Shown piece by piece: positions 11,671-22,751 of a stretch of 64,000 bases of DNA. Position 1 is the first letter of the stretch; each line of letters begins with the position of its first letter. The DNA is taken from NCBI GenBank assembly GCA_025094145.1, contig JALLLS010000038.1, positions 62,001-126,000 on the forward strand, given 5' to 3'. Both the position numbers and the translations under genes were made by a program. A model generated the notes under the pieces. It did not search any database. It was not told the DNA's origin and was given only the letters and a program-made list of their open reading frames with translations. Source of the stretch: Spinellus fusiger. Taxonomy: Eukaryota; Mucoromycota; Mucoromycetes; Mucorales; Phycomycetaceae.

Positions 11671-13178
11671 CTAGCCTATCTTCTTTATGGGGCTGTTGGT
11701 GGTACCTTTTTTGTCTTCAGGAGATTGACGGCTCAATACTTTCATAGGAGGTTTGTCGTGGGGATACTTCTTCTTGGGTCGACCTCCTTCTCTTGTCTTT
11801 GCTGGTTGGTCTCCAGCTGGTTTATCTGTAGGTTGAGAGGATTTTGGAGGTCTAGGCTTGGTGGTGTTATTGTTTCCATTGTTATTGTTTCCATTGTTAT
11901 TGTTTCCATTGTTGTTGCCTCCAGTGTTGTTGCCTCCAGTGTTGTTGCCTCCAGTGTCGGCAGACTTCTCCTCTCTCTTCTTCTTTCCACGGTCTCTACG
12001 GTTGGGCTTCTTTGTTTCCGTGGGCGGCTGACTGCCTTGAGGTGCAGCTACAGACCCTACATTCTTCTTGGCTGCATTTCTTGCTGCTGCTTTCTGTGCT
12101 TGTGTCTTGGCCTTGGCTGCATCCTTGGAGGCCTTTTGAGCTCGAAGGAACTCCAACAAGGGAGTTGTCTTTGGCTTATTGTTCTGTTCTGCAGCAAGTG
12201 CTTGGGCTGGACAGTGTGAATAGACATTCCCATCCCAACGCAGAACACCTCTTCTTACCAGATAGAAATGCTAGTTTATTCTCTAATCGTTCGTTCTGTG
12301 GAAATCCCTCTGTTGGATCTACTTCTGTTGCTTTGTTTTCTTCTGCCTTTACCAACAGCAGGAACTTGTAATAGTCAGGATCTACACCAGAAATCAATGT
12401 CTATCCCGGTGCAGGGCCGTTTTCTCTACTTTGCTGTAATTACCAGTATCAATTGTCCCTTGGCGAGCATCCTGGGGCTTCTGTTCTTTGGGTGTCTTCT
12501 GGTAGGGTGCAAATTCAACCACGGCCCTTGTTTCAACACCTGGGGCTGTGGATGAGTAAGTTGGCAGTCACACCCACTTACCACGACTGTCCGTAAAGAC
12601 GTGGCCATCAAACCCTGATGGAATAGAATGACGGCTTCTATTGTTTTGAAGTGGAAGTACGCTCTTGAGAACACGTGTTCTTTTGCTTTACTATGATAAC
12701 AGTGAGCATATCCAAAGCACCAGACAAACAAACAAACACACTTCACTGACCTTTTGCTCAGTTTGCCAGGTACGTAGTATTTGTAGTCGACGGCATCTTC
12801 TGCGGTCCACTGCTTCACACTTTCCATAAACACATCTTGAGACAAATTGGGTGGGAGTCGTCTTACAACCACCTTTGTCTTGGGGACATTCTTTCGAGAG
12901 GCACGCTTTGCCTTTTTCTTTGCCTTTTCTTTCTTTTTCTTCTTTGCCTTATCTAGAAGTAGTTTTGCTTTTTTAGTGGTGCTTTCAGAGGCAGTGAGGT
13001 TTGAGCTGTCTGTGGTTGTTGTTGCTGCTGTGACATCAGCCGTAGCAGCAGCAGCCGTGGTAGTAGTAGTAGTAGTAGTGGTGGTGGTGGTATTCTGGGT
13101 GCTGTAGGTCGTCGTCGTGTTGATGCTGTTGCTGTTGCTGTTACTGTTGCTGCTGGTGGTGGTAGTGGTGGTAGACAT
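11671..13178 (-). CDS. UPF3: UPF3-family nonsense-mediated decay factor, frame change in the conserved domain
   Basis: UPF3 bridges the exon-junction complex or ribosome to UPF2 in nonsense-mediated decay. Exons are 13178-12751, 12690-12582, 12539-12444, 12381-12259 and 12188-11671. The Smg4/UPF3 domain is clear: KVVVRRLPPNLS, VDYKYYVPGKLSK, SRAYFHFKTIEAVILFHQ, then DGHVFTDSRG, VVEFAPYQKTPKEQ and DPDYYKFL. The N-terminus is Ser/Thr/Asn-rich with a Lys-rich stretch. The C-terminus has Lys/Ala-rich and Asn-Gly-rich repeats. The exon lengths total 1,274 nt, one base short of whole codons. The reading frame changes by -1 between FHQ and DGHVF, exactly at GGGTTTG (12615-12609). Without a shift translation would end early, near 12426. 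The first two introns are 60 and 42 nt. Confidence 0.9.
12609..12615 (-). promoter_or_regulatory. Candidate -1 ribosomal frameshift heptamer in UPF3
   Basis: In the zero frame the codons are GGT TTG preceded by G, so the site has the X XXY YYZ form GGGTTTG. The conserved UPF3 frame before the site is zero and after it is -1. Four bases downstream, CCACG could pair with CGTGG across about 14 nt, a short stem. A lost G in an ancestral GGGG run, or an assembly error, would give the same sequence. Confidence 0.4.
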
Positions 13179-13818
13179 GCGACAGGAAATACTAAAGCAA
13201 AAGGAATAGAGAGAGAGAGAGAGAGAGAAAAGAGTTCCACAAGTGAAAATAAATAAATGAAATAAATGTTAGTTGTTTCTGAGCTATTTGCACAGGAAGG
13301 ACTGTTTGGAATTCACACTGAATGAATCAGAAAGTCATAAAATAACAACCATTGGCAGTGATTGTAGTGTGAATGTCTCCCAAAGGATGAGCATTGTGTT
13401 GTGATATAGAGTAGAGGGTGACCAATGGCAAGGGGGCTATTTACTATTCTAATCTACTCTACTCTACGCTATCTTTTGCCTACTAGGAAGAGTGTCTCTA
13501 TCTTCCCAGAGGAGTCGAGGCGGTTCTTGCATTAAAGTTATTAAAGTTATGACATTAGAATAACAACAACATAAGTGTAGAATTACACTCCCTCTATCTC
13601 CATAGAATTACCATAATTCTCTGTGTGGAATTCTCTTTTTCTCTTTCTCTTTTCTTCTTCTGACAGGGCCCTATGGATTTATCATTAAAAATACCAATTC
13701 CAAGACATGTGATAATTCATGAAATCTCAGTAAGAATAAGACTCTGTACTGTCTTGTTTGTCCTACGTGTTTGTTGTTCATTTCCACCTGTTGTGCCTTC
13801 TTCTTCTCCTGTGCCACT
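13179..13818. promoter_or_regulatory. Shared upstream region of UPF3 and the acyl-CoA-binding protein gene
   Basis: The start codons of UPF3 and the acyl-CoA-binding protein are divergent and 640 bp apart. The sequence contains pyrimidine-rich tracts, for example near 13630-13665 before the + strand gene, and no ORF with recognisable homology. Short upstream ATGs overlap the pyrimidine tract and are not convincing genes. Confidence 0.4.
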
Positions 13819-15845
13819 ATGTCCTCGATTCCACCGCATTACTCAGATACCCATGTCCACCAAAGGTACAGCAGAGCACTTTCTATAGTACAGCAGCTGC
13901 CTGCCTCGTCCAGTTTCCAGCCCACCAAAGAACAGAAGCTAGAGGTAAGTCCATCCCACCACGACTGCGCCTGTACAAACAAGAGAAGCTCTATGCCCTG
14001 TACAAACAAGTGTCCAATGGCAATGTGAGCACCCACAGACCAGGTATCTTTGACTTGGTGGGAAGAGCAAAGTGGTAAGGCAACCTTCTTTTGTATCTAC
14101 CCATCTTGAAGGAGGCTTGTTGTATTGAACCTCTTTTGTTTGTTTTGGTTTTTTTTTGATGATAATGATGATTGTTATTATTATGTCTTTCAAGGGATGC
14201 CTGGAAGAGTCTAGAGGGAATGAACAGACTAGAAGCCAAACACTGTTACGTAGAAACACTACTTAAAAGTGCAGCAGAGGTAATAGAAGAAGGATGAAAA
14301 GAAAAGAGCGTCCTCCTATGCCTCTACACCTATGGCTTGGCTAACATCCTTCTCTCTCTCTCTCTCTCTTTATCTCTCTCTCTTTATCTCCTCAGGCATA
14401 TAAGAAACCAGTAAGCAAGGCACAGGCACACCAGATCATTCAGTCCTTGGCTACAATGCACTCAGTAGAAGAGGAGGAAGAGGAAGAAGAGGGCGATACA
14501 GAAAGCGATTACGACAGAATGGACCAAGATGAAGGTATCTCGTTTGTGGATTAGAAGAAACCATTGATTAAAAGAGGAGGCTGATAGCATCACAACGAAA
14601 ACACCAACAGAATCCAGTGTTGCTTCTGTTGATGCAGAAGAGCAGGCCTATTTGCAAGAGATCCGCCAACAAGCAGGAACACGCTCCAGTCAAGGCTCGG
14701 TGTATGGCTCAGTGTATGGCTCGGTGTATGGCTCAGTGCGTGAATCGCCTGTCCTAAGGCCCACCTCATTGCGCTCACCCTCTGTGCAGTCCTTTGGACG
14801 ACCTTCTTCTGTGCGCTCTCGGAATGCACCACGATCTTCTTTGCAAGAGAAGCGTCATCAGCAACAGACCATGCGTCTCCCTCCGTCACAGAGTGTGTCA
14901 GTGGGTCCTTCTTCTCAGGGCCTTTCTCGATCTTCTTCTGTGATGCCTACGCATCAGGGCATGCGTCCCATGCCTGTTGCCTCTGTGTCCCAGGAAAGAC
15001 GTCCACCTACTACCACTAACACCAATCATGCCAGCCACCGAAGACGTCCTTCTACGTCGCCCTTCTTTGATGAGCCCTTTGATGCAAGTATTAATCCGTG
15101 GGTGCAGCATCCAATCACACATCACTACAAGGCCCAGGATGGGCTGGAGAGCGAAGACAGCATTGAGGATGAACGGCTGAGCATTATCAAAGCAAGACAG
15201 CAGGCCCATGCCTCAAAGACACTGCACTTTCCTTCCACAGAGCCACAAGACACCCTGCGACGCTATACCATGGAGTCTAATACCTCTTCCTCTGTCACAG
15301 CCATGCCAGGGATGAGCGATGGCACCGTACCCATGCCGATGTCTCTGTTGGATGCGTCTCGGTCCCATCCCAGTCCACTGTTTTCACGGTCAGAAGCAAG
15401 AAGTCTAGAGACAGATGTGCTTGGACCTGCCACACGTCGTGCCTTGGACTTGCTCAAGTCTGACATTGTGGCATTGCATGGGAGAGTTGATGATCTTCGA
15501 CAGGAGTTGGTAGAGAGAGATCATCGTGGAAAGCGTTCTTGGGCGGCTGCTCTGCCCTCCTCTGCGGGCGATGCGTCTGGAGAAGCATGGGAGGGATGGC
15601 GTTGGGTTCTAAAGGTAAATGAGGCTATGGAGAGACTCTCTTCATCCTAGTGAGTCTCACCTTTGTTTTTTTTTGTTTTTTTGTTTTTTTGAAATGCCAA
15701 TGAGTAGACAGCTGCAAAACACGCAGCTTTGAATTTTATACTTTGCATTTTGTTGCTGAATATTCTTTACAGAAGAGACAGTGTTGGGATTAACTTTTGG
15801 CAAGCATTGAAGCTAGCGATGGTCACAAAGAAAAAAATAGCATAA
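13819..15845 (+). CDS. Acyl-CoA-binding domain protein with C-terminal membrane anchor (ACBD4/5-like)
   Basis: The N-terminal acyl-CoA-binding domain spans exons 13819-13944, 13985 to about 14075, and the next two exons. Diagnostic residues are RYSRALSIVQQLP, LYALYKQVSNG, RPGIFDLVGRAKW and DAWKSLEGMNRLEA, then YVETLL. The domain carries long-chain acyl-CoA. An acidic stretch follows, then a long Ser/Arg/Pro-rich disordered region with four GSVYGSV-type repeats and a coiled-coil segment (DIVALHGRVDDLRQELVERD). An in-phase intron at 15615-15707 leads to a last exon with a hydrophobic segment, AALNFILCILLLNILY, and a short basic tail. This domain order matches tail-anchored ACBD4/ACBD5 of peroxisomes and ER. 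The junction near 14.54-14.59 kb is unresolved. Its stop lies about 170 bp from that of the convergent FAR-acyltransferase gene. Confidence 0.88.
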
Positions 15846-16015
15846 TGTTCTTTCTCTCTTCTTTTAATACAGTCTTATAGCAATAAAAGCAATAAAATAT
15901 ATAAATATAAACAAATAATAATAAAGCACACCTCTCTATCCATGAGATCAATAGACAAAGAAGGTTGTATTTATCGCCAGAACCACCTTTTATTCTTCTC
16001 CTGGATCCGTCTACT

Positions 16016-19000
16016 TCAGGCATCCTCCCAAGAATGATAATTTGTTGCATTCTGTGTTAATGAATAACCAAGTTGGATCATCTTGTCCTCTGCTATTGTA
16101 ATATTCCCTGCTGCATGTTTCTCAGAAAAGGTCACTTGGGCCTTACAGAGACGCCTGATCTGCGACTGGCATCGTGTATAGATCTTGTCTCTGTCAGTGG
16201 TGCTGCTGCCACCCGCGCCGTCTTGGCGTATCTTCTCTATACGATGGCACAACAAAGCCACAGGATCATGAGGTTTATCTGGACATTCAATAGGTACAGG
16301 CTGATCATTCTCACAATCCTCAATGGCAGGACTCAATACCAGGTTGGGAATCAGTGGGGAGGGTGTAAGCACCTCTTCTGCCTTTAGTTGGAACACCTCA
16401 TCATTGGTGGGGAGCCCCAGTGCCTGAAGTAGCATCTGGGCATCGGGAGACAGTACCTCCTTTGCATTGGTGCGTGCCAACAGTCCACCACGGACCAATC
16501 CCTCCAGGGACTGTCGAATGTAGTCGGTGGACAGAACTTCATAATAGAGAGTGCGCTTGCCACTGGTCAAATGAGCACCTACCCATTGAGTGAGTTGAGG
16601 GAAAAAGGCACTGGGAAGGTAGCCCATGTCCTGCAATTCAGAAAGACTACAGAGAGTCACCCATAGAGTGTCCAGAGAGGGGTACACCAGGGACGCTATT
16701 AGAGTCAGGTAGCCATAGCGCACAGGGTCCGAGTCGGGTGTTATGTGGAGGACCCATAGGGTGGGGTCTTTTGCTTCTGCTAGGATTCCACGTTCTTTAC
16801 ATTCTGTGACCAAAGAATCGTAGGACTATTTGTGAGAAGAAATCCCCATTCGTGGTAGTATTATGAGCAGTGAAAGAAAAAGAAAAAAAAAGAAAAAAAA
16901 AGAAAAAGATATGTTATTAGCATAGTCAATGGATATACGCAGTTATTAGTTACCGAACGCTCCATAGGATCTGTTGCATGTTTATCCATGAGTTTGGATA
17001 AGAATTCAAAACGGTACCAGCACTCGCTGTCTGTTCTTGGTGTACTGCCAAAAGAAAGACAAGCTACAAAAAACAGGGAGTGTTTAAGGAACATGTTACG
17101 GATCTAACAAACAAATAACCTTTGAGTACAGTGCATAAACAGCCCAATGTTGTTGTTGTTGTTATTTCTGCTGCTGCTGCTGCTTATAAGAAAGAAAGAA
17201 AAAGGAATGCTATCCTTACCTGGTTTGTATAATAGGCAAGCTGAAGAACATTCTCAGCACGGTTAGAAAGAGTAAAATAAACATCTTCTCTTGTTTCTAC
17301 TGTCACTATCTTATGACGAGAATCCAACAATTGAATAGCATAGAATATAATGGTTTCTACATCTTCGTTGTCTAGTAATTTCATTTGAATTTTTTTCTGT
17401 TTGTCCTCGGTGTATTCTTTTATATATATGTTTATAAAGACACTTACCATCCCAGTCCAAAGAAGCGTCCCCTCTTGCTTTTATTTCAGACCGAAGCCAT
17501 AGCAGATGCTGCTTCATTTGTTCTATTAGTGTGAGTTTATACTGTTCCAATTCTGATGCTATTACCCATGCGAATAACATTTCCCTGAGACCGACTGTGA
17601 AGAAGAATGGCAGAGACAAGAGAAAGAGGACTGACGGTCAGACACTGTTGTTGCTGTTCAGCTATAGGCTGTGCTATTGCCTTGACTAAAACATCAAGTT
17701 CTACATGGCTACTTTATGGACGATGAGTTGCCTTTTCTTTCTTCTTTATAGATAGATATAGCATTAGTTGCTAACTTACCCTTGTTCTTCAACAACAGTA
17801 GATAAACACAGCACTTGACCCAGTCCCATCAACAGACGACCCTTGGGTGGATCCACCTTTACACTCTCTTGGTGTGTCCTTGCTGCCCTTGTCTCACTGG
17901 GAAGAGAGACAGAGGGGGGCTTGAATTGACTCGATACAGGAGGCTCCTGCTGCCCAAACAGATCTTGCGATACGAGTTTTGGTAAATCAGGAATCACTTC
18001 ATAGTATATATTAATAGGGACAAAAGCGATGTCTTTGGCAGCCAGTGAGATGGGTTCTCCTCCCTCCTTGCGAGTAGAAACACTCTTTAATGTTTCTAGA
18101 TAAGTGCCAATAAGGATCTCTAAAAGACCATCTCGGTACATGTCTTGAGGGAGTCCAGTGCGAGATCGCACATGTTCAAATAGCATCAGCAATGCCCCGT
18201 GTTCCTGTAACAGATGTTGGGTGTAGGCTGTAGTTAGGGCTGTAGCTAAAGAAGTACGCTGTGATGGGTCTCGTTTGATGAACACAGTGCCAGAGAGACG
18301 GAGAAGATCTGATAGGGGTCCAAGCACAGCCAAGGCTATAAAAGATGAATGGAGAGCGAATGAAAGATCAAAAAGAACAAGATATTCATCATACTGCTAC
18401 TACTACTAATCATAGTCATAGTCATAGTCATAGAGTTTACCTTCATCCACCATCATAGCAGGCACCGGTAGATGATAGCGAATACAAACATACCATACAA
18501 TCAGTGGATCAATCGTTGTTTTGGAAACTGGAATGTACACAACAGATTTGCCTTTTATTTGTTGTTTTATCTGTTGACCTTTTTTATTAACTACAATTAA
18601 AAAAGTATAATAGTTAACTTACCCTTTCAATGTCTTTTATTCTTACAAGAATTGTGCTGAACATGGTACGAAAGAAGGAGGTTAAGAAGGAACCGGTAAA
18701 GCAGACATAAGATAGTTGAGTGCGTTCCAGCATACGTGATAGGATGCGTAGGGCCTGTTCAACCACTTTATCTTGCTTAATCCCTGATCTTTGAGCCACC
18801 TAAATACCACAATGAGTAATGAAAATACTTAAGACTACAGTGGAGTAGTGTGATGAAGTAGTAAATCGAAGGGTGGATCTTCATTTATGTTATGTTTATG
18901 CTGTATTGATCTCTAACCATGTCTATTTTACAAATGTTTTCTTTCTTTCTTTCTATCGGTCTATCTATCTATCTTCTTTTATGTATGTTAAAATGTCTTT

Positions 19001-21406
19001 GTGTAGGCATCGGTCTGTAGACACCTACACAAAGAACATAATAAAGAAGAAGAGGAAGATGTGTATTATTATTATTGAATGTGTCTACCTCCATCACAGC
19101 TTTACCCACACGCTGGTCGTTGAGAACAATGACTTTTGTCACTTCACTTGTATCTGTTCTACGTGCTGACCACTGATAAAGCTCACCACTCGACTGAGCC
19201 CTGGCCATAGACTCACTCCCTTGCTCATGCCAATCTTCTAGTCTATCATTCATACATTCTACCCATACCGGCTTGAGGGTATCACTCTTCTGCTGGTAAG
19301 TAGCAGCCTCCTGCAAAGACAAAAGAACAATGTCCAGCATCTGTTGGATACGCTGTCGTACTTCCTCCTCTGTATACACTACACTTGTCACCTGTTCATC
19401 AATAATACCTGTCATGGCAGTGTACAGAGCACATTCCCAGTCCTCATGCAAACACAGACTCCTTAATCCAGAGTACTTTTGTGGAGAGAACAGTGAGGAA
19501 TGCACACCATACACAGCCTGAAGAAGATACTGCCTTCCCAATCCCTCAAAGGGTCTTGGATCCAACATAGGTTCCTTCACCAAAAACTCCTCTTCCAATG
19601 TCATGAGCTGAGTAGTGTCGTAGCGATGGGGCACTTTCAGCTCTCTTTCAAGGACATGGCGTACTTTGACAGACAGGTCCATCCACTGTGCCCGAGTCAA
19701 AGTCTTTTCTCCTGCCCCTGTTATTTTGAGTTTCCCAAGGGCTGGTTTCCTATAGTAGCCCATCATCAGGCGTGCTGTGGACCAAGGAGTAGCAGCAGCA
19801 AAGTAGTCCTGTGCCTCCAAGAGAGGTGCCTCCAGTGTCCTCATCCAATAGTGCTGTAAGGCGCCATAGACTGTCTTCCATGCAAAAGAGTGGGCAGGAC
19901 GTGTGGCAACATGGTAGATGGGAGGAAACAGCTGAAGATCGGGTTTGGGCATGTTGAGCAGAACAACAGGACTTCCTGCTTCAGAGAGAACAGAGTCACG
20001 GCGGAAGAAGAGAGTGGGTGGACGAGGGAGGGGTGTAGGGGCATAAGGAAGAGTGAAGTCTGTGCCTGGAAACTTGAGGTGAGGAATACAGCCTAGAACT
20101 ACTTTGGCTACATAGTCTACAGGGACAATGTTGACGAGAAGATCACCCTGGGAGGGTTTGACAAGAGGAATGCCGTGTCCGTGCAGTGCAATCCATGCAT
20201 TAACGCCTGTCCATCCACTTGACTAGGAAGGAGGGAGAGTGAATCAACAAACAACAGCAGTCTCCACTCTTCTTCTTACTGTGGCTTACCCATCCTGGTG
20301 AAGGTTCTTCTGCAGCAGGGCCTATCCAACTGGGACGCACAATAGCAATAGGCCACTGTTTCTTTCCTCCGTGTTTTTCCTCTTCTCTGTTCAATTCAAT
20401 GCGTCGAAATATCAAATGTTCAGCCAATGCTTTTGTGAAGATGTGTGTGTTTGGAAATTGCTGGAGGATTCTCTTGAGAAAAGCGGCGCTCTCTACAAAA
20501 GAGAATAAGAGAATAAGAAGAGATTCAATGAAATCTACATTACCTTGCTCATTCATTGCCATGACACTCTTAAGAATCTCTTCCGGATCACCCAACCCCA
20601 AGTCATACATGCATTCCAGAACACCGCCCTCAGGAAGATAGTGGTAAAGATGCAACATAGACATATGAACAAAGGCGGCTGTAGATCAAGAAAGATAAAG
20701 AGATGGAGATGTATTGGTAGACATACATGTGAGTGAGTTCCTGCACTCATTGTGTGTGTCTCCTTCCCATTTCTCTCTACTACTGACTCATCTGTGGACA
20801 TTCGTCTGCCAGATCCATCACACGCAGAGTAGCAAGGGCATTCATCTAGTCCAGTCATCACAGCTTAATCCAGTATTCTCATTTTCTCTGCTCTTTCTCT
20901 TTTCTTGGCTCTTGTGTTGATGATCAAAAGAGAAAGAAAGAAATAAAAAAATAAAGGCAGCCTACCTCAATGCACCAGTCAAGGGTGGCTCCATACTCTG
21001 GTGCTGCTGCACAGTGAATAACAATATGGGTCCTTTGCACAAGTAGCTTATTCTCGGGAGACAAGCCAAGGTCAGGCGCCGACACATCGCACGCCACAGC
21101 CACCAGTTTCTTGGTGTGGGCCATGGTTTGAAAGGCCTTGTGTCGCCCATGCACTTGTGTCAGCCAAACCTACTCCAAGAGCCAGAGGTCATTTACCTTT
21201 GTATTGAGTATCTCTGCATGCATACGGTGCTTGGCTCCCCGTGGACTGCCCTTTCCACCAGAGCGAAGGAGCAAATACACTGTGTCCACTACATGACCAT
21301 AGCTGTGTATGAGCTTCCACAAGACTGCCTTTCCTACAAAACCAGTGGCTCCTGTGATTAGAACACACTTGTCTGTATAGTAGTCTGTAGTGGGATGTGT
21401 TTCCAT
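16016..21406 (-). CDS. Fatty acyl-CoA reductase / glycerone-phosphate acyltransferase fusion
   Basis: One multi-exon gene encodes both enzymes that start ether-lipid synthesis, about 1,400 residues. Exons 21406-21197, 21169-20966, 20845-20788, 20678-20544, 20492-20290, 20222-19089, 18799-18623, 18570-18441, 18335-17780 and 17708-17636 join with matching phases. Residues 1 to about 530 are a FAR: Rossmann ITGATGFVGKAVL, then CPQMTAFVHMS and NIVPVDYV. From about 640 comes a PlsB/GNPAT-type acyltransferase with GTVFIKR, RSRTG and VPINIYYE. The junction exon ends inside the acyltransferase helical region, so the two parts are not separate genes. Key residues are changed: the FAR YxxxK tyrosine is His (codon 20445-20443), HX4D is SKTTID (Ser codon 18525-18523), and EGxR is EHVR. 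No PTS1 is present. Splicing near 17.63 kb and the true start are unresolved. A similar FAR-acyltransferase protein is known from Dictyostelium (FARAT). Confidence 0.87.
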
Positions 21407-21753
21407 GGGTCCTGGTATAGAGTAAGTGGGTGGAATAAAAAGGGAGACAGAAGCACAACAGGATTAAAAAAGAAAGAAAAAAGATGGATAGAAAAGAAGA
21501 CCTTGCCCTCACACTGACCTATCCACCGACTCGCTCAATGTTCTATGGAGACTCCGACACATGTCTTGTTTTAGACACCTCCTTCGTTGTCCCTTTTTAT
21601 AGGTTGATAGAGTGGAAGTGAATTAGAGTGGAGTGGAGTTGAACAGACAAAAGGAAGAAGAAGAGGAGCCAGCCAAAGTAAAGTGTATGTATGTAATTGA
21701 AAGAAACAAGTATAAAACGAAAGAATCCAAAACAGAGAAAAGAAAAGAAAGTA

Positions 21754-22751
21754 TCAGTGTGCTGTGTCCCTGCCCATCTCCTCTGCCAATTCACGGCTAC
21801 GGTGTTCTGCAGCAAAGATGGCTTCTTTGATAATAGAACGGATCTGATTGGACTCTAGGCTTCGAATGGCAGCCTCAGTGGTGCCGTGGGGAGACGTGAC
21901 CTTTTGGCGCAGAGTAGCCAAGTCATCCTCGGATGCCTGTGCCATTCTTGCTGCCCCAAGACAGGTCTGGACAGTCAGTGCCTTTGCGTCTTCGGACGAC
22001 AGACCTGCCTCTACACCTGCATTCTCTGTCATTGCCATAGTCACGAACAAAGGTGAGTGCTTCTGTATCTATATATATGTAAAGAAGGAGAGGGAGAGGA
22101 GGTGGACTTACGCATGGCTTCCATCATAAGGAAGAAATAAGCAGGCCCACTCCCACTGACACCTGTGACTGCATCTATCAGTCCCTCCTTCTCCACCCAC
22201 GACACCTGCTTGGCAATGGCAGTCATGATGCCCTCTGTCGTGGACCGCTGGGCTGCATTCACCTGCTGTGTTGCATACAGCCCCACAGCCCCTTCACCAA
22301 GGAGCGCGGGTGTGTTGGGCATGCATCGGACCACAGCTACAGTATCGCACTGGATCCAACGAAGAATGTCTGCCGTAGTGATCCCAGCCGCAATGGAGAT
22401 AATCAGAGCAGTACGGTTCTTGGCCAGGGTGGGGGCCAGGTCCTGCACCACAGTCCGCATGACCTGAGGTTTGACAGCAAGAACAATCACATCGGCACCT
22501 TGGACTGCTGTGTGGTTGTCCTGCTGGCTCTGGATGGAGGGGTATTTGGACTGCATGTAGTGGCGGCGTGCTTCGTAGGGCTCAGAGTAGCATAGGAGGG
22601 CAGGTGGGTGGCCAGCAGAAGACAGACCGCCAAGAATTGCCTCTGCCATATTGCCACCACCAATAAAGGCAATGGTGGGTTTGGAGTGGGTAGACATGTT
22701 CAGCTGGCGGTGGATGGATCCAAGTCGCTTAAGAGCAGGAGAAAAGGACAT
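21754..22751 (-). CDS. Pyrroline-5-carboxylate reductase
   Basis: The enzyme catalyses the last step of proline synthesis, reducing pyrroline-5-carboxylate with NAD(P)H. Exons 22751-22112 and 22025-21754 sum to 912 nt, giving 303 residues. The N-terminal dinucleotide fold reads IAFIGGGNMAEAILGGL; VLAVKPQVM, RCMPNTPALLGEG and TGVSGSGPAYFF are family hallmarks. The C-terminal signature near 21870-21900 reads VTSPHGTTEAAIRSLE. The residue before Gly-Thr-Thr is His (codon 21888-21886), where Gly is usual. A second ATG at 22697 would give 285 residues; the extra 18 residues of the longer form are basic and could be a mitochondrial presequence. It lies at the edge of the gene island. Confidence 0.95.

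Noticed and set aside
12847..13107. + strand Val/Phe-rich ORF
   Set aside because: Antisense shadow of the Thr/Asn/Lys-rich UPF3 N-terminus.
14590..15209. Minus-strand ORFs under the acyl-CoA-binding gene
   Set aside because: They mirror the codon structure of the disordered coding region and have no homology of their own.
21189..21512. Signal-peptide-like minus ORF upstream of the FAR start
   Set aside because: Its frame differs from the Rossmann-fold frame and arises from an intron/5' region.
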